A stretch of 35,885 bases of DNA from an uncultured Chitinophagales bacterium (GTDB taxonomy: Bacteria > Bacteroidota > Bacteroidia > Chitinophagales > UBA2359), in the NCBI GenBank assembly GCA_937951415.1, contig CALFBW010000048.1, positions 1-35,885 of the forward strand, written 5' to 3'. Under the pieces are notes generated by a model. That model saw only the letters and a program-made list of their open reading frames with translations. It had not been told where the DNA came from and searched no databases. The translations under genes were made by a program, and so were the position numbers. Position 1 is the first letter of the stretch; each line of letters begins with the position of its first letter. Below are positions 8,301 to 15,086 of the stretch, one piece after another.

Positions 8301-9254
8301 TTCTACAGATTCTCCGGAACAAACTGTTTCATCGAAATAAAATCCGCTGCAATTACTTCCAATCTCGTAGCCGTTTGGCCATTGGGCTAAGGGTACATCT
8401 TCGCAAGCACATTCTCCCTCTGGATTCCAATTCGAAAAGGAACAAACAATATTCCCTTGGCAGTCATAGATGATATCGGGACCAGATTGATAGCAATCAC
8501 TGACTTGGTAATAAAAATCACCATCAAATTGAAACTCAAAAAGAACGGACTCAAAATTAAGCAAGCCATTTTCTTGAAAGAAGGAGAAATTTTGGGCAGT
8601 TTCGCAATCACAGTCCACTACTTCCACAGTCAGCTCCTTCAAATAGATCGGCCCATCGACATCGTATGAATAGCCTGTTAGTTGCAGTATTTCTTCACCA
8701 ACAAACCCTTGACTTGGAATATAGTACTCCACAATACTTGGCCCTTGTACTCCTTGAGATATCGTTCCATTTTCGGCGGCACCAGCAACACTTTCTCCTT
8801 GAAGCTCTCCACTGCTAACGAGCAAGGGGATATTTTGGCAGGTAGTCACTACCTCCGTAAAAACACAAGAAGTGTAAATAGAATAAGTATTTGATTCGCC
8901 TTGTGCGAACAGTACTCCCAAATCTTCGCAAATCGGCAAATCAGGATCAGTATCCCAAAAAGTACAGACTTCTATCCCGTCGCAGGTGTAGAGGCTTCCA
9001 GACCCTGCTTGAATGGAACCACATTCTAGCACCTCAAAAAGAGGATCGTCAATGGTGGAAGAAAAATGCTGTAAGACAGTAGCTTCTAGGGGTAGATCAT
9101 TGGAATCTAACCAAAGTTCCCAATCGTCAATGGGCGTATCGCAGGTCTCTAAAAAAATGAGTGCCTTTGCTGAGGGACTAAGCAATAAGAACAGCAACAT
9201 TCCTAAGACTAATGCCTTTGGGAGGCTGTTTAATGAGCGATCTTTACTATTCAT
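5400..9254 (-). CDS. Giant Cys-rich multidomain T9SS protein with dockerin-like, cohesin-like and sorting domains
   Basis: 1284 residues from ATG 9254 (a GTG at 9272 also keeps the frame). A signal peptide (LVLGMLLFLLLSPSAKA) comes first. Then two module types alternate. Five Cys-rich units carry the pattern G[ED][FY][FY]Y..V..C ... YDC.GN.VC.F ... C.D (about residues 75-112, 242-286, 412-457, 503-551, 680-725). Five Ig/cadherin-like modules show P.HG, then Y.P...F.G.D (about 139, 312, 575, 748 and 871 onward). A DCAGV...DLCGIC segment sits near 835-850. Two EF-hand-like loops (GDINYDGIANNQD and DCDGNGIINLLDKE, about 960-1030) form a dockerin-like pair. A cohesin-like beta domain follows (1060-1185). 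The last 75 residues (NVFPNPAKDILYL to the end) are a type A T9SS sorting domain. An exported or surface role in adhesion or matrix building is inferred. No catalytic domain is seen. Confidence 0.85.
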   Translation of the reverse strand: MNSKDRSLNSLPKALVLGMLLFLLLSPSAKALIFLETCDTPIDDWELWLDSNDLPLEATVLQHFSSTIDDPLFEVLECGSIQAGSGSLYTCDGIEVCTFWDTDPDLPICEDLGVLFAQGESNTYSIYTSCVFTEVVTTCQNIPLLVSSGELQGESVAGAAENGTISQGVQGPSIVEYYIPSQGFVGEEILQLTGYSYDVDGPIYLKELTVEVVDCDCETAQNFSFFQENGLLNFESVLFEFQFDGDFYYQVSDCYQSGPDIIYDCQGNIVCSFSNWNPEGECACEDVPLAQWPNGYEIGSNCSGFYFDETVCSGESVEMFPPFGEIFIFQEPEHGTVEGENWGSIIYTADPFFEGNDYFFGESPMNTINGLYYSIYIDAYIIVEDCSTVCESPGDLLALIAQVGDDKMIKEWLIDGEYFYEVWSCPEAAFSRELYDCEGNIVCNFSNDPDVLDCSDVGFPSNGTSFELVHQGCLTDCSNPIGNDIEFLLNSVSNNFAVNVVEYLFFGEYYYLIQECGVWNIDQWRLVNCQGFDVCAYSQENSLGLDVCADINFLLTLDGWTIYQTCNIGNSLTFCLNESLEIPFDIIAPNFLDLLDDGNGQFEVATIQGDPYVISANPLMEGEYYFQGIADHYIDLNVPYQETVDVQIYVADCPESCETPANPQDIVNATLLETGNVYEYLVNGNYFYTVNVCGDISNPFEVYDCNAELYCVYDNGTGENSCETLNLILDDPALVYSNCVQYLNYNTCEEQVQIELPWPGFEFAWFPINYPQHGVVEEELDPFIASNLIHYQPDETFMGIDSIVFGNWSPIAGEPTGVYGSYLVVYIESEDCLDCAGVNGGTAVIDLCGICLEPTNPDFNACVSEQSHFVCNKTSLDIFYPDAVSGPNAPFGISQEPLHGIATAIPLEGGGYQINYTPSTEYVGTDIITVTQYAFLPSVAWIDIIYIDVYDCGSFEVWPGDINYDGIANNQDIIYFGMEFGEVGPLRPNATAEWIGQVAPNWEQILPNGINAKHSDCDGNGIINLLDKEVILLNYNSEHEIGKGGFDENDPPLYLEMPSTVDPGQLVEVPIFLGSEEIPAPEIYGLAFSLEYNPEYVVPGSVQMKFDQSVFGIPEIEQTHLSFTIEDLGRTEVGLTKIDKMNWSGSGQIGTMSYVMADDIIGKSAIPFGISILDVFALNLADEEVPINPVSDETEVQTGLQENEALAINVFPNPAKDILYLNLAEVSSSLKWTLLDLQGKVVMEDVLLNAKQAEISLINQVAGLYLLQINTEQGQHTQKIHIAR

Positions 9255-9300
9255 GCTGTGGATTTTTGACACTATCGAAGCCAGTTTTCTGAATCTACTT

Positions 9301-9308
9301 CAAATCTA
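9301..9308 (-). promoter_or_regulatory. Putative -7 box for the giant T9SS gene
   Basis: The minus strand reads TAGATTTG, an exact TAnnTTTG match about 46 bases before ATG 9254. This would give a 5' leader of about 40 bases. No -33 element is clear at the expected spacing. The 195-base gap it lies in is shared with the divergent gene at 9450. Confidence 0.35.
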
Positions 9309-9449
9309 AGTCCTCTTTGGGCTTATAAAAATGACAAATAGCAGCATTTATAGTTACATTTACAAGACTCAAAATTTACTAAGATGCTGATTATCTTTTA
9401 TTTAAAAGTAATAAAAGAGATATTTTATCGTAAAATTTTACTTTGATTT

Positions 9450-10916
9450 ATGCTATTATCGCAGACTGAACTATTCCGTTGCATTCAAACTTTTGAGCCA
9501 GATGAATACCAGTCCTTTGCTCTATGGTTAAATAAAGCAGCTGGTGCAAAGGGCGAAAGTTTACGACGCTTTTGGACTTTCCTTGAACTTGAGCTTAGCA
9601 AGAAGCGCATTGAGCAGCTGGATTGGATGCAAGTCCATAAAGCGATTTACGCCGACAAGACTTTCAAGGTACAAAGAGTGAGAGACTTGATGAGCCTGCT
9701 TTATGCAGCAGTTAAAGATTTTCTTTGCTGGCAAGAACTTCAAGAAAGTTCTGCCGAGAAGAACAGCTTGCTGCTTCGGCAGTTTAGAAAAAGAGGCTTA
9801 GACAAAGCGCATGGAATTCATTTGCGAAAATGGAAAGGGTGCTTAGAAATGAGCGACTATCGAGATCATCATTGGTTCGCTGAAAAATTCTATGCGGAAG
9901 AGGAAGCAGAAGCGATTGTTGAGGCAAGAAACGTACGCCAACCGAAAGATCATCTACAAGAAACCACCAATGCACTTGACATTTATTACTTAAGCAGAAA
10001 GCTACAAGCTCTGTGCGAAATGCAGAACCGCTCTAAGATTTTTCAACGCAATTACGATTTTCACTTGCAAACGGAAATCAAGTCGATACTGCAGCGGTCG
10101 GACTATTCGCATTTGGAGGAGGCTTGTATTTCCATTTATTACCTAATTCTTAAAACCTTTGAAGAATCTGAAGATGTCAGTCATTTTCAAGATTTACAGC
10201 GTATGATAGAAAAGAACGTTCATCTATTTCCGAATGAAGAAGCTAGAAAGCTCTACCGGTATTCAGAAAACTACTGCATTCGAAAAATCAATCAAAGCGC
10301 GACTGGCTGGCTAAAAGAGTTGTTCGATATTTATCAAAAACTAATAGCTAGCGGCCTGATTCTTCAGGAAGACAAATTTCCACATACCGATTACAAAAAC
10401 ATAGTCACGGTAGGTCTGCGATTGCAAAAGAATGACTGGGTCAAAGCTTTTATTGATAAAAACAAAGATCTACTCGATGAAAACATTCGCTTGAACGCTT
10501 ACAATTACAACTTAGCCAATTACTACTATGAAACCGATGAACTCGACGCAGTAGTGGATCTATTGCGGACGGTAGATTTTAGCGATTTGTTTTACGAAAT
10601 CAGTTCTAAATACATTCTAATAAAAGTATATTACGACCTAAAGGAACATATTCTTTTGTCTTATCTACTCACCTCCTTTGAGCGGTTTGTCGCTAGAAAC
10701 AAGGACATTAGCACAGCCAACAAAAAAGCAATTCAAAGTTTTCTTTCGATGACAAAAAAACTGAATCGCTTTCAGCAAGATGCTCCGACGAGAAAACAAG
10801 AGAAGAATCAAGCCCGTTTGCTTAAAGTTGAGTCTGACTTAGCATCACGAAAAGCAATGACCAATATTAAGTGGATTAAGGACCAAGTGGCGCATTTAAA
10901 GAAGAGCTATTGTTAG
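9450..10916 (+). CDS. All-helical protein of unknown function (Saprospiria-type, TPR-like)
   Basis: 488 residues from ATG 9450. There is no signal peptide or membrane segment. The sequence is charged and predicted helical throughout, with repeated helix-turn-helix pairs such as ARKLYRYSENYCIRKI and NAYNYNLANYYYETDELDAVVDLL that look like degenerate TPR-type repeats. The C-terminal 60 residues are strongly basic. The start, MLLSQTELFRCIQTFEPDEY, resembles hypothetical proteins of similar size that I recall as multi-copy in Lewinella and relatives, but I cannot assign a function. It is divergent from the giant T9SS gene, and its stop codon overlaps the stop of the convergent DUF4241 gene (shared bases 10913-10916). 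Confidence 0.75.
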   Translation: MLLSQTELFRCIQTFEPDEYQSFALWLNKAAGAKGESLRRFWTFLELELSKKRIEQLDWMQVHKAIYADKTFKVQRVRDLMSLLYAAVKDFLCWQELQESSAEKNSLLLRQFRKRGLDKAHGIHLRKWKGCLEMSDYRDHHWFAEKFYAEEEAEAIVEARNVRQPKDHLQETTNALDIYYLSRKLQALCEMQNRSKIFQRNYDFHLQTEIKSILQRSDYSHLEEACISIYYLILKTFEESEDVSHFQDLQRMIEKNVHLFPNEEARKLYRYSENYCIRKINQSATGWLKELFDIYQKLIASGLILQEDKFPHTDYKNIVTVGLRLQKNDWVKAFIDKNKDLLDENIRLNAYNYNLANYYYETDELDAVVDLLRTVDFSDLFYEISSKYILIKVYYDLKEHILLSYLLTSFERFVARNKDISTANKKAIQSFLSMTKKLNRFQQDAPTRKQEKNQARLLKVESDLASRKAMTNIKWIKDQVAHLKKSYC

Positions 10917-11548
10917 GTATTCCACCATTCGACTACAGCACAATCGATTAAGAGCTGCAATACCTCTCCCTCTTTGTTTCTTGCTATATAAACACCATAA
11001 AATCCATCTCCATAGCCTGTTGAGAACACTGCCATAGAGAGCCCGTTTTCTTGATGAATAAAATGACTTCTTGTATCTACAAAGTGCTCCTGGACTTTAT
11101 CATCAAAGACGTACTCCCAGTCAAAATCATCAATTCCCACAGCCAGTTTGTCTAAATTCTTTTGATCGCATAGCACAGCGATTCCTCCGTCAACAGCGAA
11201 ACCATTCAGCTCTTCTCCTCGAATATCGGTAGAGTCCTGTCCGCTAAAAGAAGCAAAATTCCATTCCGCAATCTCATCATCTTTGAATCTTAGACGAACA
11301 AAAGCAATTCGTTCGTCATCTGCGATTCGGGCAATCGCAATATCCAGGGGAAAATCTCCTTTAGGGAAGGCATCGAGCATCGCTTGACTGTCTTCCAATA
11401 GCACGGGATCAACAATGTGCAGAAGTCCTGATTCTAGGCGTAATTGACCAGCCGTTTGCCTATCAAAGAAGACTTTCTCGCCTTTAGTCCAAGTAAAACC
11501 AGGCTCAAAGGCTTGTTCAAAAATCGAAGGATAAGGTTCTTTTGACAT
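10913..11548 (-). CDS. DUF4241 domain protein
   Basis: 211 residues from ATG 11548. No signal peptide is seen. The order of motifs fits DUF4241: an early segment giving LRLESGLLHIVDPVLL, then FPKGDFPLDIAIARIADDER, a WNFA segment, DGGIAVLCD, and a C-terminal STGYGDGFYGVYIARNKEGE followed by LLIDCAVVEW. Members are cytoplasmic proteins of unknown function found across many bacteria, sometimes in polymorphic-toxin immunity settings. No toxin gene is visible beside it here. It converges on the helical unknown with a 4-base overlap and is divergent from the acyl-CoA dehydrogenase gene 140 bases away. Confidence 0.75.
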   Translation of the reverse strand: MSKEPYPSIFEQAFEPGFTWTKGEKVFFDRQTAGQLRLESGLLHIVDPVLLEDSQAMLDAFPKGDFPLDIAIARIADDERIAFVRLRFKDDEIAEWNFASFSGQDSTDIRGEELNGFAVDGGIAVLCDQKNLDKLAVGIDDFDWEYVFDDKVQEHFVDTRSHFIHQENGLSMAVFSTGYGDGFYGVYIARNKEGEVLQLLIDCAVVEWWNT

Positions 11549-11688
11549 GGTAATGTTTGCTTAAAAATTCGGATTCATTTTTGCCTACCTTATATTAGAG
11601 CGAATTTTCGCTAAAAGCGCTATAAGTTCGGAAAAGCTCTCAGCAATAATGGGCTATTTTCTCGATATTAATAAAATAAAAAGGTACG

Positions 11689-13491
11689 ATGTCAGATTAT
11701 ATGAATATGGATACCCTTCGTTTCCAATTGAACGAAGTGTTGGGTTTGGGTGATCTTTTAAAATTTGATCGCTTTGAAGATTGGGATTCGGAGAGTGTGG
11801 ACATCTTCTTAGATGCGGTAAAAGACTTTGCTGATCAAGACCTCTATCCTGCTTTTCGGGAGATGGACGAAGATCCTGCGCGTTGGGAAGATGGGAAAAT
11901 CATTGTTCACCCTGTTGTAGAAAAGCTAATGAGAAAGAGTGGTGAACTTGGATTGATATCTGGACCATTTGCTCCCGAACATGGAGGAATGATGATGCCG
12001 GCAATGGTTCTACAGGCGGCATATTTTATCATGGAATCTGCGAACAACAATGCACCAGGCTATCCAGGATTAACCAGTGGTTCTGCCAATTTAATTATCG
12101 CCTACGGGAGTCAACATCTAAAAGACACCTTTTTACCAAATATGCTAGAAGGTAAATGGGCGGGCACGATGTGCTTAACTGAACCTCAAGCTGGTAGCTC
12201 GCTATCGGATGTAACCAGTACCGCTTACCCTCAAGAAGATGGCTCGTATAAAGTGAAGGGACAAAAGATTTTCATCTCGGGTGGAGATCACGAATTCTGC
12301 GAAAATTTCGTGCATTTATTCCTAGGACGTATTGAAGGTGCTCCAAAAGGTACTAAGGGAATTTCGCTTTTTGTCGTACCTAAAAATCGAGTAGAAGCAG
12401 ACGGTTCACTAGCATTCAATGATGTTATTTCTGCAGGGGATTTCCAAAAAGTGGGTCAACGAGGTTATTGCACGACGCACTTGTCGTTCGGAGAAAAAGA
12501 CGACTGTCGTGCTTGGATAGTGGGCGAACCGAACAGAGGTTTAAAATACATGTTCCAAATGATGAACGAGGCTCGTATTGCCGTAGGTCGCGGTGGTGTT
12601 TCAGTGAGTAGTGCAGCTTATCATGCATCCTTGCAATACGCGAGAGAGCGCCCACAAGGTCGTAGAATCAGCAACACCGGAAAGAAAAACCCAGATGCAG
12701 AGCAAACCTTAATCATTAACCACCCAGATGTTCGCCGCATGTTGCTTCTGCAAAAGTCGGTCTATGAAGGAGCATTGAGCCTCATTTTGCGTTCAGCCAA
12801 GTACCATGACCTTAGTCAAGCTAATCCCTCGGAAGAAAAATGGCACATGCTCTTGGAATTACTTACCCCAGTAACAAAAACGTACCCTGCTGAAATGGGA
12901 CAAGTAGCTGTTTCCAATGGATTGCAAGTTCTAGGAGGTTATGGCTTCTGTTCTGAATTTGTTTTGCAGCAATACTATCGAGACATCCGCATCATGTCTA
13001 TCTACGAGGGAACGACTGGAATCCAGTCTATGGACTTACTGGGTAGAAAAGTTACCATGAACGGTGGAGCGGCATTGCAGGCATTGATGGGAGAAGTTAG
13101 TGCTACTATTGCAAGCGCTAAAGAACAAGACAATTTGAAGCCTTACGCAGAAATTCTGGAATCTAAGCTCGGCTTGATGCAATCGATTTTACAAAAATTG
13201 ATGCCAATCGCAATGAGTGGAAAATACGAGCGCTTCTTATCGGATGCGAATATGTTCATGGAAATGTTTGGCATTTTAGTAGTGGCTTGGCAATGGCTGG
13301 AAATGAGCATTACTGCACAGAAGGCCTTAGATTCATCAGAACGTAGATTTACCAAAGCTTTCTACGAAAGCAAAATTCACACAATGAAATTCTTCTTTAA
13401 ATATGAGATTCCGAAAACATCAGGACTTGCAGAAATATTGAAGAGCGATGAAGTATTGACTATTTTAGAAGAACAAGCAGTTGAATTTTAA
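11689..13491 (+). CDS. Acyl-CoA dehydrogenase, large (about 600-residue) type
   Basis: 600 residues from ATG 11689. The enzyme oxidises an acyl-CoA to the trans-2-enoyl-CoA with FAD, passing electrons to ETF. The FAD-binding signature is seen at MCLTEPQAGSSLSDV (161-175), and the probable catalytic base is Glu440 in SIYEGTTGIQSMDLLGRK. The roughly 130-residue C-terminal extension (from 460) is typical of the large subgroup that includes DmdC-like and long-chain-type dehydrogenases, so substrate cannot be set from sequence. The bound residues around QRGYCTTHLSFGE are conserved for the subgroup. It ends 28 bases before a good terminator and seems to be transcribed alone. The next gene, an alpha/beta hydrolase, starts 86 bases later. 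Confidence 0.95.
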   Translation: MSDYMNMDTLRFQLNEVLGLGDLLKFDRFEDWDSESVDIFLDAVKDFADQDLYPAFREMDEDPARWEDGKIIVHPVVEKLMRKSGELGLISGPFAPEHGGMMMPAMVLQAAYFIMESANNNAPGYPGLTSGSANLIIAYGSQHLKDTFLPNMLEGKWAGTMCLTEPQAGSSLSDVTSTAYPQEDGSYKVKGQKIFISGGDHEFCENFVHLFLGRIEGAPKGTKGISLFVVPKNRVEADGSLAFNDVISAGDFQKVGQRGYCTTHLSFGEKDDCRAWIVGEPNRGLKYMFQMMNEARIAVGRGGVSVSSAAYHASLQYARERPQGRRISNTGKKNPDAEQTLIINHPDVRRMLLLQKSVYEGALSLILRSAKYHDLSQANPSEEKWHMLLELLTPVTKTYPAEMGQVAVSNGLQVLGGYGFCSEFVLQQYYRDIRIMSIYEGTTGIQSMDLLGRKVTMNGGAALQALMGEVSATIASAKEQDNLKPYAEILESKLGLMQSILQKLMPIAMSGKYERFLSDANMFMEMFGILVVAWQWLEMSITAQKALDSSERRFTKAFYESKIHTMKFFFKYEIPKTSGLAEILKSDEVLTILEEQAVEF

Positions 13492-13519
13492 TAATCAATA
13501 AGAAATCCTATCAACTTAG

Positions 13520-13549
13520 AGCGGTGTATTTATATGCACCGCTTTTTTT
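13520..13549 (+). terminator. Terminator after the acyl-CoA dehydrogenase gene
   Basis: A 10-bp stem (13520-13529 with 13534-13543, one G-U pair) closes a TTAT loop and is followed by a run of seven T residues. Confidence 0.85.
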
Positions 13550-13577
13550 ATGGTCAAAAAGAAACGTACCTTAAGAG

Positions 13578-14444
13578 ATGGACATTCACCAATGGCGTGA
13601 CAGTGGAAGCTACTTTGATTTCGATGGTAATAAAATATTCTATCGTCGAAAAGGAATGGGTGAAAAAGTATTACTGAGTTTACATGGCTTTCCAACAGCT
13701 TCATGGGATTGGCACAAAATAGCAAATGATTTAGAGAAGGATTTTTCGGTGATTTATTTTGATTTTATAGGGTTCGGTTTTTCCGACAAACCGAGAAACA
13801 ATAAGTATTCTATTTTCCAACAAGCCGATATCGCTGATGCCTTATTAGAGCACTTTACTGTAGGTAGCTATCATTTATTGGCGCACGATTATGGTGACAC
13901 AGTAGCTCAAGAACTATTAGCTCGTCAACAAAACGAAAAGAACAGCGCACAAATTCTTTCTTGTTGTTTGCTCAATGGTGGATTATTTCCTGGCAGTTAT
14001 CATCCGCGATTTATTCAAAAACTACTGCTTGGTCCATTGGGTCCTATACTCAGCAACTTTCTTTCGAAGTCCTCTATTCGAAGAACTTTCGATACTATTT
14101 TCGGACCCAATACAAAGGCCAATGAAAAAGACTTGGATCAGTGGTGGGAAATGTACTTACAAAATGGAGGTAAAAAGGTGTTACATAAAACCATCCAATA
14201 CATGAAGGAACGTGAACAAAATGAGCAGCGCTGGACGAAAGCCTTGAGCGAAACCTCCGTTCCCCTGGCACTTATTGATGGAGTATACGATCCTATTTCA
14301 GGAAAACGCATGGCGGAGACCTTTCGCACATTAGTTCCACAAGGCGAACTTTACTTACTAGAAAACATTGGCCATTATCCCCAGTTTGAAGACCCAAATT
14401 CAGTTGTTAAATATTTCAGGCAATTCCATCAGAATTTTTCTTAG
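13578..14444 (+). CDS. Alpha/beta hydrolase similar to animal MEST/Peg1
   Basis: 288 residues from ATG 13578. The fold is an alpha/beta hydrolase with Asp as the nucleophile: HGFPTASWDW (36-45, oxyanion-hole HG), AHDYGDTVAQELL (nucleophile Asp104), an acid at Asp234 or Asp238 in LIDGVYDPI and His266 in ENIGHYPQFEDP. An Asp nucleophile places it with epoxide hydrolases and haloalkane dehalogenases. The strings FIGFGFSDKP, YSIFQQADI, HDYGDTVAQELL and NGGLFP follow the vertebrate MEST sequence almost position by position as I remember it, so this is the bacterial branch of that family. Its substrate is unknown. DinB-like and SulP genes follow, with no obvious link. Confidence 0.88.
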   Translation: MDIHQWRDSGSYFDFDGNKIFYRRKGMGEKVLLSLHGFPTASWDWHKIANDLEKDFSVIYFDFIGFGFSDKPRNNKYSIFQQADIADALLEHFTVGSYHLLAHDYGDTVAQELLARQQNEKNSAQILSCCLLNGGLFPGSYHPRFIQKLLLGPLGPILSNFLSKSSIRRTFDTIFGPNTKANEKDLDQWWEMYLQNGGKKVLHKTIQYMKEREQNEQRWTKALSETSVPLALIDGVYDPISGKRMAETFRTLVPQGELYLLENIGHYPQFEDPNSVVKYFRQFHQNFS

Positions 14445-14458
14445 GGCTGTTTCTCGAC

Positions 14459-14466
14459 TAATTTTG
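14459..14466 (+). promoter_or_regulatory. Putative -7 box for the DinB-like gene
   Basis: TAATTTTG, an exact TAnnTTTG match, ends 20 bases before the ATG at 14487. The implied leader is about 13-15 bases. A T-rich block (14434-14438) lies about where a -33 element would be, but lacks a clear TTG. Confidence 0.45.
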
Positions 14467-14486
14467 GAATAAATAGAAAGGTCAGC

Positions 14487-15077
14487 ATGCAAAGTGGATT
14501 GGTATTACAGGAGTTGCGAGAAATCACGGAGCAAATCATTCTAGATTGCGAACCATTTAGAAAGCTTGATGAGCGATCCTTTAATCAACGACCAGCGGAA
14601 AAAAAGTGGAGTATTGCTGAGTGTTTAGAGCATTTATGCCTTTACGGGGATTTTTACCTCCCTGCAATTGACGCAAAGTTTTCAAAAGCTAGTCCAAAGA
14701 TCAAAGATGAATTCAAGTCAGGTTTATTGGGAAACTATTTCGCTCAATCTATGAAAGTCAGGAGCGGGCAGATCGGAAAGCCAATGAGTACTTTCAAGGA
14801 TAAGAACCCCAGTCTTTTGGAGAAACAAGCACCCAAAAACTCCTTGTATTCGCAAATTGAAAAAGACCCTCAACTATCCCGCTTTCTGGAACAACAAAAT
14901 CAATTTTTATCATTAATAAATAAAGCCGCTTCAGTTGATTTGAACAAGAACAAAGTCGCCATTACTCTGAGCAGATTTATTCGTTTAAAGATGGGAGATG
15001 TATTGCTTTTTAACGTTTATCACAATGAGCGTCATTTGCTGCAAGCAAAAAACGTTCTTCGCAAAATCAGGGAATAG
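14487..15077 (+). CDS. DinB superfamily protein
   Basis: 196 residues from ATG 14487. The pattern is a four-helix DinB_2-type bundle: a first helix, then the KKWSIAECLEHLCLYGDFYL signature with metal-ligand candidate His49, and a last helix with His179 and His183 in YHNERHLLQA. Three such His residues usually bind a divalent metal in this fold. Members include thiol-dependent S-transferases (bacillithiol and mycothiol types) and many proteins with no known reaction. It is likely cytoplasmic. The stop is only 9 bases from the stop of the convergent SulP gene, so there is no room for a terminator between them. Confidence 0.85.
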   Translation: MQSGLVLQELREITEQIILDCEPFRKLDERSFNQRPAEKKWSIAECLEHLCLYGDFYLPAIDAKFSKASPKIKDEFKSGLLGNYFAQSMKVRSGQIGKPMSTFKDKNPSLLEKQAPKNSLYSQIEKDPQLSRFLEQQNQFLSLINKAASVDLNKNKVAITLSRFIRLKMGDVLLFNVYHNERHLLQAKNVLRKIRE

Positions 15078-15086
15078 AATAGTCCA

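Noticed and set aside
6243-9082. Several 60-106-codon plus-strand frames inside the giant T9SS gene
   Set aside because: They are shadows of the minus-strand gene, which has continuous domain evidence over the whole length.
9304-9322. Sequence like the hairpin at 24219-24235 (AAGTCCTCTT then GGXCTT)
   Set aside because: The two sites share only about 12-15 bases, lie in different settings and the first has a poorer stem. Treated as coincidence and not a repeat family.
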